NCBI GenBank assembly: GCA_016208015.1
Contig: JACQYW010000005.1
Span: 124,001 to 188,000 of the forward strand
DNA: 64,000 nucleotides
From: Nitrosomonadales bacterium
GTDB taxonomy: Bacteria > Pseudomonadota > Gammaproteobacteria > Burkholderiales > Gallionellaceae
Direction of reading: 5' to 3'
The first letter of the stretch is position 1. Every line of letters starts with the position of its first letter. This document shows, in pieces, positions 17,937 to 28,900 of the stretch. The notes beneath the pieces were generated by a model. That model worked only from the letters and a program-made list of their open reading frames with translations. It was not told where the DNA came from and did not search any database. Both the position numbers and the translations under genes were made by a program.

Positions 17937-18640
17937 TTGTTGTTGTCGAGTGCTTGGTCGAGATTGGCGGCGGGCATGTAGCCGGGATTGATGATGCCAT
18001 TGGCGAAGATCAGTGCGGGCGTGCCGTTCACTTTGAGTTTGCGGCCCAACTCCATCACCTTGGTCGTGGGGACATCGCACTTGCCGGCGGCAGGCTGCAC
18101 GCCGTTCAGCATCAGATCGTCCCAGGCCTTGATCTTGTCGGCGCTGCACCAGATGCCTTGCACCTTCTCGGCGGAGCCGTCGAAGATGGGGTAGAGGAAC
18201 AGGTACAGCGTGACGTCGGTGACGTTCTGCAGTTCATGCTCCAGTTTTTTGCAGTAGCTACAGTTGGGGTCGGTGAAATAAGCCATCTTGCGGCTGCCGT
18301 TGCCCTTCACCTTTTTCACCGCAAGATCGAGCGGAAGCTGATTGAAATCGATCGCGAACAACTGTTGCGAACGCGCTTTGGTAATGTTCCTGCGAGCCTT
18401 CAGGTCGAACATGTCGCCGTCGATCAGGTATTGCGCGCTCTTGTCGGTGTAGAAGATGTGGTCGCCGGTGACGACCTCGTACAGGCCGGGGATGGGCGAT
18501 TTGTTCACCTGATCGACCGGGCCGATGAGTTGTTCGTAGTTCTTTTGCAGCGTCTCCTTGATCGAGGCGGCGGTCTTGTCGGTTTCGGCGGCGTGCGCGA
18601 AAGAGATCGTGAGCAGCAGCAACAGCAGGGTTCTGAACAT
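17933..18640 (-). CDS. dsbC: Thiol:disulfide interchange protein DsbC
   Basis: A periplasmic disulfide isomerase. The 235-aa precursor has a signal peptide (MFRTLLLLLLTISFAHA), an N-terminal dimerisation domain (about 30-85) and a thioredoxin fold with active site CSYC (Cys127, Cys130) in YFTDPNCSYCKK. The second, structural cysteine pair (IWCSAD, GKCDVP) and the cis-Pro GTPA are present. Length matches E. coli DsbC (236). It lies between a UbiH-family gene and the DUF4149-like gene on the same strand. The reducing partner DsbD is not in the window. Confidence 0.95.
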   Translation of the reverse strand: MFRTLLLLLLTISFAHAAETDKTAASIKETLQKNYEQLIGPVDQVNKSPIPGLYEVVTGDHIFYTDKSAQYLIDGDMFDLKARRNITKARSQQLFAIDFNQLPLDLAVKKVKGNGSRKMAYFTDPNCSYCKKLEHELQNVTDVTLYLFLYPIFDGSAEKVQGIWCSADKIKAWDDLMLNGVQPAAGKCDVPTTKVMELGRKLKVNGTPALIFANGIINPGYMPAANLDQALDNNK

Positions 18641-18662
18641 TTGATGATTCCTTGTTTGAGTA

Positions 18663-19817
18663 TCAGTGAAGTGCGTGACGCACCAGCATGTTCTTCAGCG
18701 GCGTCAGCTTGTTGGTGGCAGAAAGTCCGAGGTTGCGCAGGATGCGCAGCACCGGGTTGTCGTTGATGAACAGGTGCTTGAGCGTATCGGTGGTGAGTTG
18801 CATGGACATGATGTCGCCCTGGCGCGCCCTTTCGTAGCGGCGCAGTAGCGCCAGGTCGCCGCAATCCTGGGTGCCGCGCTGCAGCAACACCTGCGACAGT
18901 TCGTGCGCGTCGCGCAGACCGAGGTTCACGCCGTGGCCGGAGAGCGGGTGGATGTTGTGCGCCGCATCGCCGATCAACGCCAGGCGCGGTTTGGTGAGAT
19001 GTGCCAGATTCAGCACGCGCAGGGCAAAGGACGCAGGCGGGGTGATCACTTGCAACTCGCCGAGCGTATGTTTGGCCGCTGCGGCCACCTGCGCGCAGAG
19101 TTCTTCATGAGTGAGCGCCAACAGCTCGGCCGATTTCTCCGGGCTGACCGACCACACGATGGAGATGCGTTTGCCCGGCAAGGGCAGCAGCGCGAGGATT
19201 CCCTCAGGCGTGAACCACTGCCAGGCGATACCGCGATGGGCCTTGCTGACGTTGAAGTTGGCGACCACTCCGTGCTGGAAGTAAGGCGTGGGTACTTCCG
19301 GCATGATGGTCTGGTTGCGCACCCAGGAATCGCGCCCGTCCGCGCCGACGATGAGCCTGGCCTTGATCTCGCGCCCGTCCTTCAGCTTCAAATGGGCGGC
19401 CTCATCATTTATGTTGAGTTCCGCACATTGCGCCGGTTGCAGGATGGTGAGGTTCTCCTGCTCGCGCAGTCCATGCCACAGCGCATGCTGTAACAAACGG
19501 CTCTCCAGGATGAAGGCCAGCTCGGGCGCGCCGGCCTGATAGGCGCTGAGATCCAGCTCCGCACCGGTGTCGCCGAATACGCGCATCTCTTCCACCTGCT
19601 GCACGCGCGACATATCCACCCGCTGCCAGGCACCGATCTCCTTGAGGAATTCCACATTGCCCGGGGTAAATGCGTATATACGACTGTCCCAGTCGGAATC
19701 GAGCTCGGGCAAAGCCTGACCTTCGACCAGGGCTATCTTCAAACCGCTTGTTCTGAGTGCTGTTGCCAGACTGGCGCCAACCAGGCCGCCACCGTTGATG
19801 ACGATATCGAACTCCAT
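18663..19817 (-). CDS. UbiH/UbiF/VisC/COQ6-family FAD hydroxylase
   Basis: An aromatic-ring hydroxylase of ubiquinone synthesis, 384 aa. FAD-binding motifs are all present: VINGGGLVGASLA at the N terminus, LIVGADGRDSWVRNQ centrally and LIGDAAHNIHPLSGHGVNLGLRD. The start at 19817 is chosen because GGGGAG precedes it at good spacing. A longer frame from 19853 has no ribosome-binding site and its extra residues are not family-like. I cannot tell which ring position is hydroxylated. ubiA (34756) and ispB (48120) in this window serve the same pathway. Confidence 0.9.
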   Translation of the reverse strand: MEFDIVINGGGLVGASLATALRTSGLKIALVEGQALPELDSDWDSRIYAFTPGNVEFLKEIGAWQRVDMSRVQQVEEMRVFGDTGAELDLSAYQAGAPELAFILESRLLQHALWHGLREQENLTILQPAQCAELNINDEAAHLKLKDGREIKARLIVGADGRDSWVRNQTIMPEVPTPYFQHGVVANFNVSKAHRGIAWQWFTPEGILALLPLPGKRISIVWSVSPEKSAELLALTHEELCAQVAAAAKHTLGELQVITPPASFALRVLNLAHLTKPRLALIGDAAHNIHPLSGHGVNLGLRDAHELSQVLLQRGTQDCGDLALLRRYERARQGDIMSMQLTTDTLKHLFINDNPVLRILRNLGLSATNKLTPLKNMLVRHALH

Positions 19818-19898
19818 GTTCGAACTCCCCGCAGAAAATTTTGCGGGCATCATAGCATGGGTGAGTTGATTAATTTATAATCGCCGCCCCCTTCGGAA

Positions 19899-20909
19899 AT
19901 GACCATGCAAATCGGACGTTACAAGTTGAAGAACAACCTCATCGTCGCACCCATGGCGGGCGTGACCGACAGGCCGTTCCGCATGCTGTGCAAGCGCATG
20001 GGTGCCGGTATGGCGGTGTCCGAGATGGTGGCCTCCAATTCCCTGCTGTACGGTTCCGAGAAGACCAAGCGCCGCGCCAACCACGCCGGCGAGGTTGATC
20101 CCATCTCGGTACAGATCGTCGGTGCCGATCCGAAGATGCTGGCGCAGGCCGCGCAATATAACGTGGACAACGGCGCGCAGATCATCGACATCAACATGGG
20201 CTGTCCGGCCAAGAAGATCTGCAATGTCATGGCGGGTTCCGCGCTGATGCAGAACGAGAAACTGGTGGCCGAGATCCTTGAAGCGGTGGTCGGCGCGGCG
20301 AACGTGCCGGTCACGCTGAAGATTCGCACCGGCTGGGACAAGGCCAACCGCAACGCGGTGAACATCGCCCGCATCGCAGAGTTCAGCGGCATTCAGGCAC
20401 TGGCCATCCACGGCCGCACCCGCGCCTGCGCCTACACCGGCGATGCCGAGTACGACACCATCCGCGCCGTGAAGGCCGAAGTGCGCATCCCCATCATCGC
20501 CAACGGCGACATCACCACCCCGGAAAAAGCGAAATACGTGCTGGAGCACACCGGCGCCGATGCCGTGATGATCGGCCGAGCAGCACAGGGCCGTCCCTGG
20601 CTGTTCCGCGAGATCGAACATTTTCTGGATACCGGCACGCACCTGCTGTCGCCGCATGTGGAAGAGATCCAGAACGTGCTGGTCGCCCACATGGCGGACC
20701 TTTACGATTTCTACGGCGAGCACACCGGACTGCGCGTCGCGCGCAAACACATCTCCTGGTACACCAAGGGACTACCCGGATCGGCCGTGTTCAGACATCG
20801 CATGAACCAGCTGGAAAGCGTCGACGAACAGATGCAGGCGGTTACGGAATTCTTTGAAGAACAAAAAGCCAGCAGCGAACGACTGCTGTACGAAAGGGAC
20901 GCGGCATGA
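19899..20909 (+). CDS. dusB: tRNA-dihydrouridine synthase B
   Basis: An FMN enzyme that reduces uridine in the tRNA D-loop. It is 336 aa. Visible family motifs are NNLIVAPMAGVTDRPFR, IDINMGCPAKKICN (catalytic Cys near residue 102), TLKIRTGWD, AIHGRTRACAYTGDA, IPIIANGDITT and DAVMIGRAAQGRPW. It overlaps fis by 4 bp (ATGA). The dusB-fis operon is conserved across proteobacteria and supports both calls. An in-frame ATG two codons in (20-residue N-terminal difference excluded) is an equally possible start. Confidence 0.97.
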   Translation: MTMQIGRYKLKNNLIVAPMAGVTDRPFRMLCKRMGAGMAVSEMVASNSLLYGSEKTKRRANHAGEVDPISVQIVGADPKMLAQAAQYNVDNGAQIIDINMGCPAKKICNVMAGSALMQNEKLVAEILEAVVGAANVPVTLKIRTGWDKANRNAVNIARIAEFSGIQALAIHGRTRACAYTGDAEYDTIRAVKAEVRIPIIANGDITTPEKAKYVLEHTGADAVMIGRAAQGRPWLFREIEHFLDTGTHLLSPHVEEIQNVLVAHMADLYDFYGEHTGLRVARKHISWYTKGLPGSAVFRHRMNQLESVDEQMQAVTEFFEEQKASSERLLYERDAA

Positions 20910-21160
20910 CGGAAGATTGCGGTATCAACGAGAACGACATCGCCAAGCATGTGCGCAAGGCGGTGAACGACTACTTCAAGGACCTCGACGGCGAGGAGCC
21001 TTCCTGCGGCATCTACGACATGGTGATCTGCTGCGCGGAAAAACCGCTCATCGAAACCGTGTTGCACCATGCGGGCGGCAACCAGACGCGAGCGGCTGAG
21101 TTGCTCGGCATCAACCGCAATACCCTGCGCAAAAAGATGCAGGACCACCGCATAAAATAA
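20906..21160 (+). CDS. fis: Nucleoid-associated protein Fis
   Basis: A small DNA-bending regulator of 84 aa; E. coli Fis is 98. The C-terminal helix-turn-helix [20 protein letters not shown] is diagnostic. The N-terminal beta-hairpin arm is shortened and contains several cysteines (DMVICCAE), not usual for enterobacterial Fis. The ATG overlaps the dusB stop. Fis typically controls rRNA and growth-phase genes. Confidence 0.95.
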   Translation: MTEDCGINENDIAKHVRKAVNDYFKDLDGEEPSCGIYDMVICCAEKPLIETVLHHAGGNQTRAAELLGINRNTLRKKMQDHRIK

Positions 21161-21185
21161 TTTCAAAAACATCCAGGAAATCAAT

Positions 21186-22748
21186 ATGCCCATCACTCAA
21201 GCACTCATCAGCGTGTCGGACAAGTCCGGTGTCCTCGAATTCGCCAAGGGTCTGCACGACCTCGGCGTAAGGATACTGTCCACCGGCGGCACGGCCAAAC
21301 TGCTGGCCGACAACAAGATCCCGGTCACCGAAGTGGCCGACTACACCGGCTTCCCCGAGATGCTCGACGGCCGCGTGAAGACGCTGCAACCCAAAGTGCA
21401 CGCGGGCATCCTGGCGCGCCGCGACCTGCCCGAGCATGTTGCTACGCTGAAGAAGCACGACATCCCCACCATCGATCTGGTCGTAGTCAACCTGTACCCG
21501 TTCGCGGCCACCATCGCCAAGCCCGGCTGCACGCTGGAAGACGCCATCGAGAACATCGACATCGGCGGGCCGACCATGGTGCGCTCCGCCGCCAAGAACC
21601 ACGCGCATGTCGCCATCGTCACCGACCCGGCCGACTACAGCGACGTGCTGGCCGAGATGCAGACCAACAAGGGCGAAGTCTCCGCCGCCACCAAGTTCGA
21701 CCTGGCGAAGAAGGCGTTCTCGCACACCGCCGCCTACGACAGCATGATCAGCAACTACCTCACCGCCATCAACAGCGACGGCAGCAAGAGCGAATTCCCG
21801 GCGCAGATCAATTTCAACTTCGCCAAGGCGCAAGAGATGCGCTACGGCGAGAACCCGCACCAGCATGCCGCGTTCTACCGCGACCTCAATCCGGTGGTGG
21901 GCGGCATCTCCGGCTACACCCAGCTGCAGGGCAAGGAACTCAGCTACAACAACATCGGCGATGCCGATGCCGCGTGGGAACTGGTCAAGACCTTCGACCA
22001 ACCCGCCTGCGTCATCGTCAAGCACGCCAACCCCTGCGGCGTGGCGATCGCCGACACACCATTGAATGCCTACAAGCTGGCGTATTCGACCGACACCACT
22101 TCCGCATTCGGCGGCATCATCGCCTTCAACCGCGAACTGGATGCCGAGAGCGCCACGCAGATCACCGCCAACCAGTTCGTCGAACTCATCATCGCGCCTT
22201 CCGCGTCCGAGACTGCATTGAAAGTCACCGCCGCCAAGCAGAACGTGCGCGTGCTGACCGTGCCGCTTTCCAACGCGCACAACCAGTTCGACTTCAAGCG
22301 CGTGAGCGGCGGCCTGCTGGTGCAGACGCCGGATGCGCTCAATGTGCAATTGTCGCAACTCAAGGTCGTCTCCAAGAAACAACCGACCAAGGAACAACTC
22401 ACCGACCTGCTGTTCGCCTGGCGCGTGGCGAAGTATGTGAAGTCCAACGCCATCGTGTTCTGCAAGGGCGGCATGACGCTGGGCGTCGGCGCAGGCCAGA
22501 TGAGCCGCGTGGACAGTACACGCATCGCCAGCATCAAGGCGCAGAACGCAGGACTGTCACTCACTGGTTCCGTAGTATCGTCCGACGCATTCTTCCCGTT
22601 CCGCGACGGCATCGACGTGCTGGCACAAGCCGGCGCGAAGGCGGTCATCCAGCCGGGCGGCTCGATGCGCGACGAGGAAGTCATCGCCGCTGCGGACGAG
22701 CATGGTCTGGCGATGGTCTTTACAGGCTATAGGCACTTCAGACACTAA
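21186..22748 (+). CDS. purH: Bifunctional AICAR transformylase/IMP cyclohydrolase
   Basis: This 520-aa enzyme performs the last two steps of IMP synthesis. The N-terminal cyclohydrolase (about 1-190) shows [51 protein letters not shown] and [15 protein letters not shown]. The transformylase part includes [12 protein letters not shown] (as MRYGENPHQ), KHANPCGVA and AFGGIIAFN, and ends [26 protein letters not shown]. It lies 25 bp after fis and upstream of purD, with a repeat between the two purine genes. Confidence 0.98.
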   Translation: MPITQALISVSDKSGVLEFAKGLHDLGVRILSTGGTAKLLADNKIPVTEVADYTGFPEMLDGRVKTLQPKVHAGILARRDLPEHVATLKKHDIPTIDLVVVNLYPFAATIAKPGCTLEDAIENIDIGGPTMVRSAAKNHAHVAIVTDPADYSDVLAEMQTNKGEVSAATKFDLAKKAFSHTAAYDSMISNYLTAINSDGSKSEFPAQINFNFAKAQEMRYGENPHQHAAFYRDLNPVVGGISGYTQLQGKELSYNNIGDADAAWELVKTFDQPACVIVKHANPCGVAIADTPLNAYKLAYSTDTTSAFGGIIAFNRELDAESATQITANQFVELIIAPSASETALKVTAAKQNVRVLTVPLSNAHNQFDFKRVSGGLLVQTPDALNVQLSQLKVVSKKQPTKEQLTDLLFAWRVAKYVKSNAIVFCKGGMTLGVGAGQMSRVDSTRIASIKAQNAGLSLTGSVVSSDAFFPFRDGIDVLAQAGAKAVIQPGGSMRDEEVIAAADEHGLAMVFTGYRHFRH

Positions 22749-22754
22749 AAACAT

Positions 22755-22826
22755 TAGCCACAGAGAACACAGAGTTCACAGAGAGGTAAGCAGGTTTTCT
22801 CTGTGGCCTCTGTGTTCTCTGTGGCA
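22755..22826. repeat. Inverted repeat of the CCACAGAGAACACAGAG family
   Basis: AGCCACAGAGAACACAGAG and CTCTGTGTTCTCTGTGGC are inverted copies enclosing a short spacer, filling the purH-purD gap and ending just before the purD ribosome-binding site. A second copy with the same words lies at 39576-39703 beside ridA. Such repeats are common in intergenic regions of many bacteria. Folding in the mRNA could affect purD expression. Confidence 0.75.
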
Positions 22827-22838
22827 AAAAGGGTTGAA

Positions 22839-24110
22839 ATGAAAATATTAGTCATCGGTAACGGCGGTCGCGAGCACGCACTGGCCTGGCGTCTGGCGCA
22901 GGGCGCGAAAGTACAGAAGGTGTATGTCGCGCCGGGCAATGCGGGCACGGCGCTGGAAGAGGGCGTCGAGAACGTCGCGATCACCGCGATACCGGACCTC
23001 ATCGAATTTGTTAAGCGCGAGAACATCGAACTCACCGTGGTCGGTCCGGAAGCTCCACTGGCGGCGGGTGTGGTGGATGCATTCCGCGCAGCAGGTTTGA
23101 AGATATTCGGCCCGACCAAGGCCGCAGCGCAACTCGAATCCTCCAAGGATTTCGCCAAGCGCTTCATGACGCGCCACAACATTGCTACTGCATTCTTCGA
23201 GACCTTCAGCGAGATCGCGCCGGCCAAGGCCTACGTGGAAAAACACGGCGCGCCCATCGTCATCAAGGCCGACGGTCTCGCCGCAGGCAAGGGTGTGGTC
23301 GTGGCGATGAGCAAGCAGGAAGCGTTCGACGCCATCGACATGATGCTGTCCGACAACAAGCTCGGCGATGCCGGTGCGCGCGTGGTGATCGAGGAATTCC
23401 TCGAAGGCGAGGAAGCCAGCTTCATCGTGATGGTGGACGGCAAGAACGTGTTGGCGATGGCGACCAGCCAGGATCACAAGCGCCTCAAGGATAACGACGA
23501 AGGCCCCAACACTGGCGGCATGGGGGCGTATTCGCCCGCGCCCGTGGTCACGCCGACCCTTCACGCCAAGGTGCTGCGCGAAGTCATCCAGCCCGTGGTG
23601 CGGGGCATGGAGAGCGAAGGTATCAACTACACCGGTTTCCTGTATGCGGGTCTGATGATCTCGCCGGACGGCGAGCTCAAGGTATTGGAATTTAATTGCC
23701 GCATGGGTGATCCGGAGACGCAGCCCATCATGCTGCGTCTGAAGAGCGACTTCGCCGCCATCGTCGAGCATGCCGTCAACGGTACGCTGGACAAGGTGGA
23801 AGCGGAATGGGATCGCCGCACCGCGCTTGGCGTGGTGATGGCGGCCGCGAATTATCCCGACACGCCGCGCAAGGGTGATGTCATCACCGGTTTGCCGAAG
23901 AAACTGGAAGACGGGCATGTGTTCCATGCCGGCACGACCATGCAGGACGGCAAGGTGGTCACCAACGGCGGGCGCGTGTTGTGCGTTGTGGCGCTGGGCG
24001 ACATGGTGAAGCAGGCGCAGAAGCGCGCGTACGAGTTTGCCGACATGATTCACTTTGACGGCCAGCAGATGCGCAGGGACATCGGTTTCCGCGCTATCGG
24101 CCGCAAGTAA
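22839..24110 (+). CDS. purD: Phosphoribosylamine-glycine ligase
   Basis: An ATP-grasp enzyme forming GAR from phosphoribosylamine and glycine. It is 423 aa from MKILVIGNGGREHALAWRL. The start at 22839 follows AAAAGGG. A frame extending to 22803 would be encoded by the preceding repeat and is rejected. Motifs include VVGPEAPLAAGVVDAF, SKDFAKRFM, IKADGLAAGKGVVVA, NTGGMGAYSPAP and LKVLEFNCRMGDPETQP. Confidence 0.98.
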   Translation: MKILVIGNGGREHALAWRLAQGAKVQKVYVAPGNAGTALEEGVENVAITAIPDLIEFVKRENIELTVVGPEAPLAAGVVDAFRAAGLKIFGPTKAAAQLESSKDFAKRFMTRHNIATAFFETFSEIAPAKAYVEKHGAPIVIKADGLAAGKGVVVAMSKQEAFDAIDMMLSDNKLGDAGARVVIEEFLEGEEASFIVMVDGKNVLAMATSQDHKRLKDNDEGPNTGGMGAYSPAPVVTPTLHAKVLREVIQPVVRGMESEGINYTGFLYAGLMISPDGELKVLEFNCRMGDPETQPIMLRLKSDFAAIVEHAVNGTLDKVEAEWDRRTALGVVMAAANYPDTPRKGDVITGLPKKLEDGHVFHAGTTMQDGKVVTNGGRVLCVVALGDMVKQAQKRAYEFADMIHFDGQQMRRDIGFRAIGRK

Positions 24111-24115
24111 TTCCA

Positions 24116-24180
24116 CTCCCTCTCCCGCGCTAACGCGCACCCCTCGCCCGCAGGCGGGAGAGGGGCTGGGGGTGAGGGGC
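24116..24180. repeat. GC-rich palindromic repeat (CCCTCTCCCGC type)
   Basis: CTCCCTCTCCCGCGC, CCCTCGCCCGCAGGCGGGAGAGGGG and GGGTGAGGGGCTC contain nested inverted words (CTCGCCCGC/GCGGGAGAG). The block lies between purD and tsaC. It resembles a dispersed intergenic repeat type seen in many proteobacteria and may also act as a hairpin between the genes. Confidence 0.6.
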
Positions 24181-24200
24181 TCTAATCGGAGAGAAGCGTT

Positions 24201-24758
24201 TTGTCACACACCTCCATCTCTTCCCGCCACCTCAAAGCCCACCTCAAACGCGGCGGCCTGATCGCCTATCCCACCGAGTCCTGCTACGGACTCGGCTGTG
24301 ATCCCCGCAATCGCAAAGCAGTCCTGCGCATCCTCAAACTCAAGCAACGCCCGCAACGCAAAGGCCTCATCCTTATCGCATCGGAGTACAAGCAGGTGGC
24401 GCGCTATCTTCAGCCGCGCACCCTCGCGGAGCAAAGCAGGATGCAGAACGATACCGTGCAAGCGGTCACCTATTTGATGCCGACAGAACCGTCCTGCCCG
24501 CGCTGGTTGCGCGGTGAGCACGACACTCTGGCAGTTCGACTCACCGCGCATCCGTTCGCCAGACAGCTCTGCCGCAGCGCAGGCTGTGCATTGGTCTCCA
24601 CCAGTGCCAATCGCAGTGGGCAACGACCCACAAAGACCTGGGCCGAGTGCCAGCGCTTGTTCGGAAAAAAAGTGTGGGTATTGCGCGGGCGAGTGGGAAA
24701 ACGCAAGCAACCTTCGACGATACGCGCATGGTCGGATGGTAGAATCGTGCGCAAATAA
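24201..24758 (+). CDS. tsaC: Threonylcarbamoyl-AMP synthase (Sua5/YciO/YrdC family)
   Basis: This enzyme makes threonylcarbamoyl-AMP for t6A37 modification of ANN-decoding tRNAs. It is 185 aa, close to E. coli TsaC (190). Visible motifs are LIAYPTESCYGLGCDPRN, the KQRPQRKGLILIAS loop and ALVSTSANRSGQ, corresponding to the substrate KxR and SxN sets. The start is TTG at 24201, supported by GGAGAG 6 bases upstream; no suitable ATG lies nearby. There is no C-terminal Sua5 domain. Confidence 0.9.
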   Translation: MSHTSISSRHLKAHLKRGGLIAYPTESCYGLGCDPRNRKAVLRILKLKQRPQRKGLILIASEYKQVARYLQPRTLAEQSRMQNDTVQAVTYLMPTEPSCPRWLRGEHDTLAVRLTAHPFARQLCRSAGCALVSTSANRSGQRPTKTWAECQRLFGKKVWVLRGRVGKRKQPSTIRAWSDGRIVRK

Positions 24759-24766
24759 TTATTAAC

Positions 24767-24891
24767 CCGTCATTCCGGCGAAAGCGGGAATCCAGCCGAT
24801 TGGAAATTTCTCCGCAATGCGGAGTCAAAATCAAACTGCGTGTTTGATAACAACGCTGGCTCCCCGCTTTCGCGGGGATGACAAAGCCACC
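24767..24891. repeat. Inverted repeat with CGCTTTCGCGGGG ends
   Basis: CCGTCATTCCGGCGAAAGCGGGAATCCAG and CTGGCTCCCCGCTTTCGCGGGGATGACAAAG are inverted arms enclosing about 65 bp that itself holds TCCGCAATGCGGA. The element fills the tsaC-hemF gap. A degenerate relative is at 13158-13227. The hemF frame is open back through this repeat, but that extension is not real protein. Confidence 0.7.
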
Positions 24892-24900
24892 GGAGAGAAA

Positions 24901-25815
24901 ATGGATAGCGCCGCCGTCAAGACATACCTGCTAGAACTGCAAGAACTCATCGTCGATCGTCTTGAGCAAGTCGACGGCAAAAAATTCCTGCGCGACAAAT
25001 GGCAACGCGCTCCCGGACTGGGCGGAATCAGTAAAGGTGAAGGTATCAGCTGCATCATCGAGGAAGGCAACGTGCTGGAACGCGGCGGTGTGGCGTTCTC
25101 GCACGTGCAGGGTGACAAGATGCCCGCTTCGGCCACGCAACACCGTCCCGAGTTGGCGGGTTGCAGCTGGGAAGCGATGGGCGTGTCGCTGGTGATGCAC
25201 CCGCGCAACCCCTATGCGCCGACCTCGCATGCCAACGTGCGCATGTTCATGGCGCACAAGCCGGACGGCAGCAAGGTGTTCTGGTTCGGCGGCGGCATGG
25301 ACCTCACGCCTTACTACGGCTACGAGGAAGATACGCAGCACTTCCACCAGATCTGCAAGAACTCGCTGGCCCCGTTCGATCCCTCGCTGCACGCGAAATA
25401 CAAGAAATGGTGCGACGAGTATTTCTTCCTCAAGCACCGCAACGAACCGCGCGGTGTGGGCGGTATCTTTTTCGACGACTTGAGCGAACCGGATTTCGAC
25501 AGTTGCTTCGCCATCCAGCAAAGCGTGGGCGATCATTACCTGTCGGCCTATGTGCCCATCCTGGAAAAGCGCAAGGACATACCGTACGGTGAACGCGAGC
25601 GCGACTTCCAGCTTTATCGTCGCGGTCGCTATGTCGAATTCAATCTGGTCGTCGACCGCGGCACGATCTTCGGTCTGCAATCCAACGGTCGCACCGAATC
25701 CATCCTGCTGTCGATGCCGCCGCTGGTGAAGTGGCGCTACGACTGGCATCCGGAGAAAGGTACGCCGGAAGCGGAGTTGTACGACAAGTATCTGGTGCCC
25801 AAAGACTGGGTTTGA
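24901..25815 (+). CDS. hemF: Oxygen-dependent coproporphyrinogen-III oxidase
   Basis: An aerobic haem-synthesis enzyme that decarboxylates coproporphyrinogen III to protoporphyrinogen IX. It is 304 aa, normal for HemF. Signature stretches include GGGISKG-like [67 protein letters not shown] and [15 protein letters not shown]. The start at 24901 follows GGAGAG. It is convergent with the large GGDEF-EAL gene. Confidence 0.98.
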   Translation: MDSAAVKTYLLELQELIVDRLEQVDGKKFLRDKWQRAPGLGGISKGEGISCIIEEGNVLERGGVAFSHVQGDKMPASATQHRPELAGCSWEAMGVSLVMHPRNPYAPTSHANVRMFMAHKPDGSKVFWFGGGMDLTPYYGYEEDTQHFHQICKNSLAPFDPSLHAKYKKWCDEYFFLKHRNEPRGVGGIFFDDLSEPDFDSCFAIQQSVGDHYLSAYVPILEKRKDIPYGERERDFQLYRRGRYVEFNLVVDRGTIFGLQSNGRTESILLSMPPLVKWRYDWHPEKGTPEAELYDKYLVPKDWV

Positions 25816-25900
25816 TGTGCCGGCAGATGGCCGGTATGCACTCCAAAGACCATTAGTCTATACGATAAAAGCGCCGGACTCGCCGGGCTGGTCCCCCACT

Positions 25901-28900
25901 TCAGCTCTTGAGAGGACTCCCGCTTGCCAGCAGCGCATCGAACTCTTTCGCCGGCATCGGTTTGGCATACAGATAACCCTGGGCATAGTCGCACCCGGCC
26001 GCGCTCAGGATGTCGCGCTGCTCCGCGGTTTCCACGCCTTCTGCCACCACCTTCAGCCCCAGCTTGTGCGCCATCACGATGATCGCCTCGGACAGTGCAA
26101 GGTCGTTCGGGTCGGTGGCGAGGTCGCGCACGAAAGAGCGGTCGATCTTCAGGTAGTCGATGTCGAACTTCTTCAGATAGGACAGCGCGGAGTAGCCGGT
26201 GCCGAAATCGTCGATCGCCACCTGCACGCCGGCATCGCGGAACTGCAATAGTTTTTTCGTCACATCGGCACGTTTGTCGAGCAACACGCCTTCGGTGATC
26301 TCGATGACGATGCATTCACCGGGTAATCCGATCTCGCGAAGATGTTTCAGCCAGACGCCGTGGCTGCTCTCGGTGAAGAACTGGCTGGGCGATTTGTTCA
26401 CGCTGACCTGCGCGCAGGAGTAACGCTGCCCGTGCCAGCGCTTCATCCAGCCCGCTGCCTCGCGGAACACCCAGTTGCCGATGTCGTTGATCATCCCGAT
26501 CTCCTCGGCGATCGGGATGAATTCCATCGGGCTGACCAGTCCGCGTTCCGGGTGCTGCCAGCGGATCAGCGCCTCGGCCTTGACGATGCGACCGTCGCGC
26601 AGATCGACGATGGGCTGAAAGTACAGGTGCAGCTGGTTCCCCGGCAGTGCGTTGCGCAGATCCCTGATCAGGTGCAGGCGGTGCTGTGCGTGTTCCTGCA
26701 TCTGGCCGGTGAAATAGCTGAAGCAGTTGCGGCCTTTGTTCTTGGCGACATACATCGCCTGGTCGGCGTTCTTGAGCAGATTCTCGGCGTCTTCGGCATC
26801 GTCGGGGTAGAGCGTGATGCCGATGCTGGCCGAGACGAATGCGGCCTCCTCGCGGAGGGCGAAGGGCATGGCGAGGATATCGACGATCTTCTCAGCCACC
26901 TGCTCGACGCGATTGATATCGTCGAGCTGCGGCAGGATGACGGTGAACTCATCCCCGCCGATGCGCGCCACGGTGTCGGCTTCGCGCACGCAGTTGCGGA
27001 TGCGTTGCGCCGCTTCGATCAGCAGCAGGTCGCCGATATCGTGGCCGAGTGTGTCGTTCACTTCCTTGAAGCGGTCCAGATCGATGAACAACAGCGCCAG
27101 CGATTGTCCGTCGCGATGCGTCTTGAGCAATTCCTGCTCCAGGCGGTCGCGGAACAGGCGACGGTTGGGCAGATTGGTCACCGCGTCGTAATTGGCCTGC
27201 TGCCAGATCAGGTCTTCGGCGCGTTTGCGCTCGATGGCGATGCTGGCCAGATGGCTCGCCTGCTGGATCAGGTCGATGTCTGATTCTTCCGGCGCGCCGG
27301 TCTGCCGGCGGTAGATGGCGAAGGTACCCAACACCTCGCCTTTGCTGGAACGTATCGGCTCCGACCAGCACGAGATCAGCCCGGCCTGTTCTGCCAGCTC
27401 GAGGATCTCCGGATAAGGTGTCCAGTAAGGATGTGTGCGGATGTCCTCCACGATCACACGTTCGTTACGGAACACTGCGGTTCCGCAGGAGCCGGTCCCC
27501 TCGCCGATCGGGACATTGCTCACGGCCTGGTTGTAGGCCTCGGGCAGGTGAGGCGCCGCCCCCGGCAACAGGAATTTTCCGGTCTCATCCAGTTGCAGGA
27601 TGGAGCATAGCAATCCGCTGCGCGACTGCTCCACGTAGTCGATGATCTGGGTAAGGATGTCGGACATCTCCGCACCGCTGGCGAGCAATTCGAAGATGCG
27701 GTTGCGCACGCGCTCCAGTTCGATGCCGCGGTAGCGCTCGGTGATGTCGCGACCGATGCCGATCAGGCCGATCGGCTCACCCTGTGTGCCATACAACGGC
27801 GTCTTCACCATCTCCAGCAGGATGCTCCTGCCGTCGGCGGTGGGTACCCATTCTTCATTGCGTCGCGGCTTGCCGCTTTCCAGCATCGCCTCGTCCTGCT
27901 CGCGGAAATAGAGGGCCTTCTCCCTGGGAACCAGATCGAAATCGGTCTTGCCGACGATCTCATTCTCGGTGTGGCCGGACAGCGCTTCAAACGCTTTGTT
28001 GCAGCCGAGGAAGACGCCGCTCCTGTCCTTGTAGAAGACGATGTCGGGGATGACGCTCATCATCACATCCAAGCGCTCGCCCATTGCCTCGATCAGTTTC
28101 GCCTGAGCGAGGTCACGTTCGCGGCGTACCACGTTGATGCGATCCGCCAGAGCGAAGGAGAGAAGCAGCATCTCCAGTGCGGAGCCGATCTGGATGGCAT
28201 GCAGCGTGAACATGTTGGTCGGCAGCCAGCCGACATTGCGTATGCCCTGTGTCGAGACGCCGATCATCAGCAGTGTCCAGGCCAGCAGGAAATAGCGCGC
28301 ACCGGGGTGTCCGCGACGCAGCCCGATGATGCCGCTGCTGATGACCACGATGGGGGTGACCATGCCGAGCAGCGAGACGACGGCGGCGGAATATTGGTAG
28401 GGTAGCGAGAGCGCCGCCACGCCGGTCACTACGAACAGCCAGCCGAGAGCGACCAGCACTTTGTGGTGACGCGGTGCGGTCTTTGCGGTGTCGAGGAAGA
28501 CGCGCGTGAACAATGTGCCGAACAGGCCGGCCATGCAGAAGCCGAACGGCAGCGCGATATTGCCCCAGGTCGTCCAATCCGGCCACAGGAACTGGTTGCC
28601 CATCCCGCTCAGCGACAACAACCCGATCGCCAGAGTGGTGACGAAGAAGACATAGACCAGATAGGCGCGCTCGCGCAGCGAGAGATACAGCAGCAGGTTG
28701 TAGGCCATCAGCGCGAGCAGCATGCCGAAGTAGAGTGCGAGTGCCACATAGCTGCGCTGGTTGTAGCTTTCAAAAGCATCGGCCTGCCACAGTTGCAGCG
28801 GCACGGTCACCGAACCGAGAGACTGGACGCGCAGGTAGAACTGCTGCGTGCCGCCGGAAAGCTGTAGCGGGAATACCAGATTGCGGTGGACGACCGGGCG

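Noticed and set aside
22803..22838. N-terminal extension of PurD encoded by the CACAGAG repeat
   Set aside because: The extra residues come from an intergenic palindrome; the family start MKILVIGNGG has its own ribosome-binding site.
24817..24900. N-terminal extension of HemF through the palindromic repeat
   Set aside because: The repeat arm encodes the extension; [10 protein letters not shown] at 24901 follows GGAGAG and matches HemF length.
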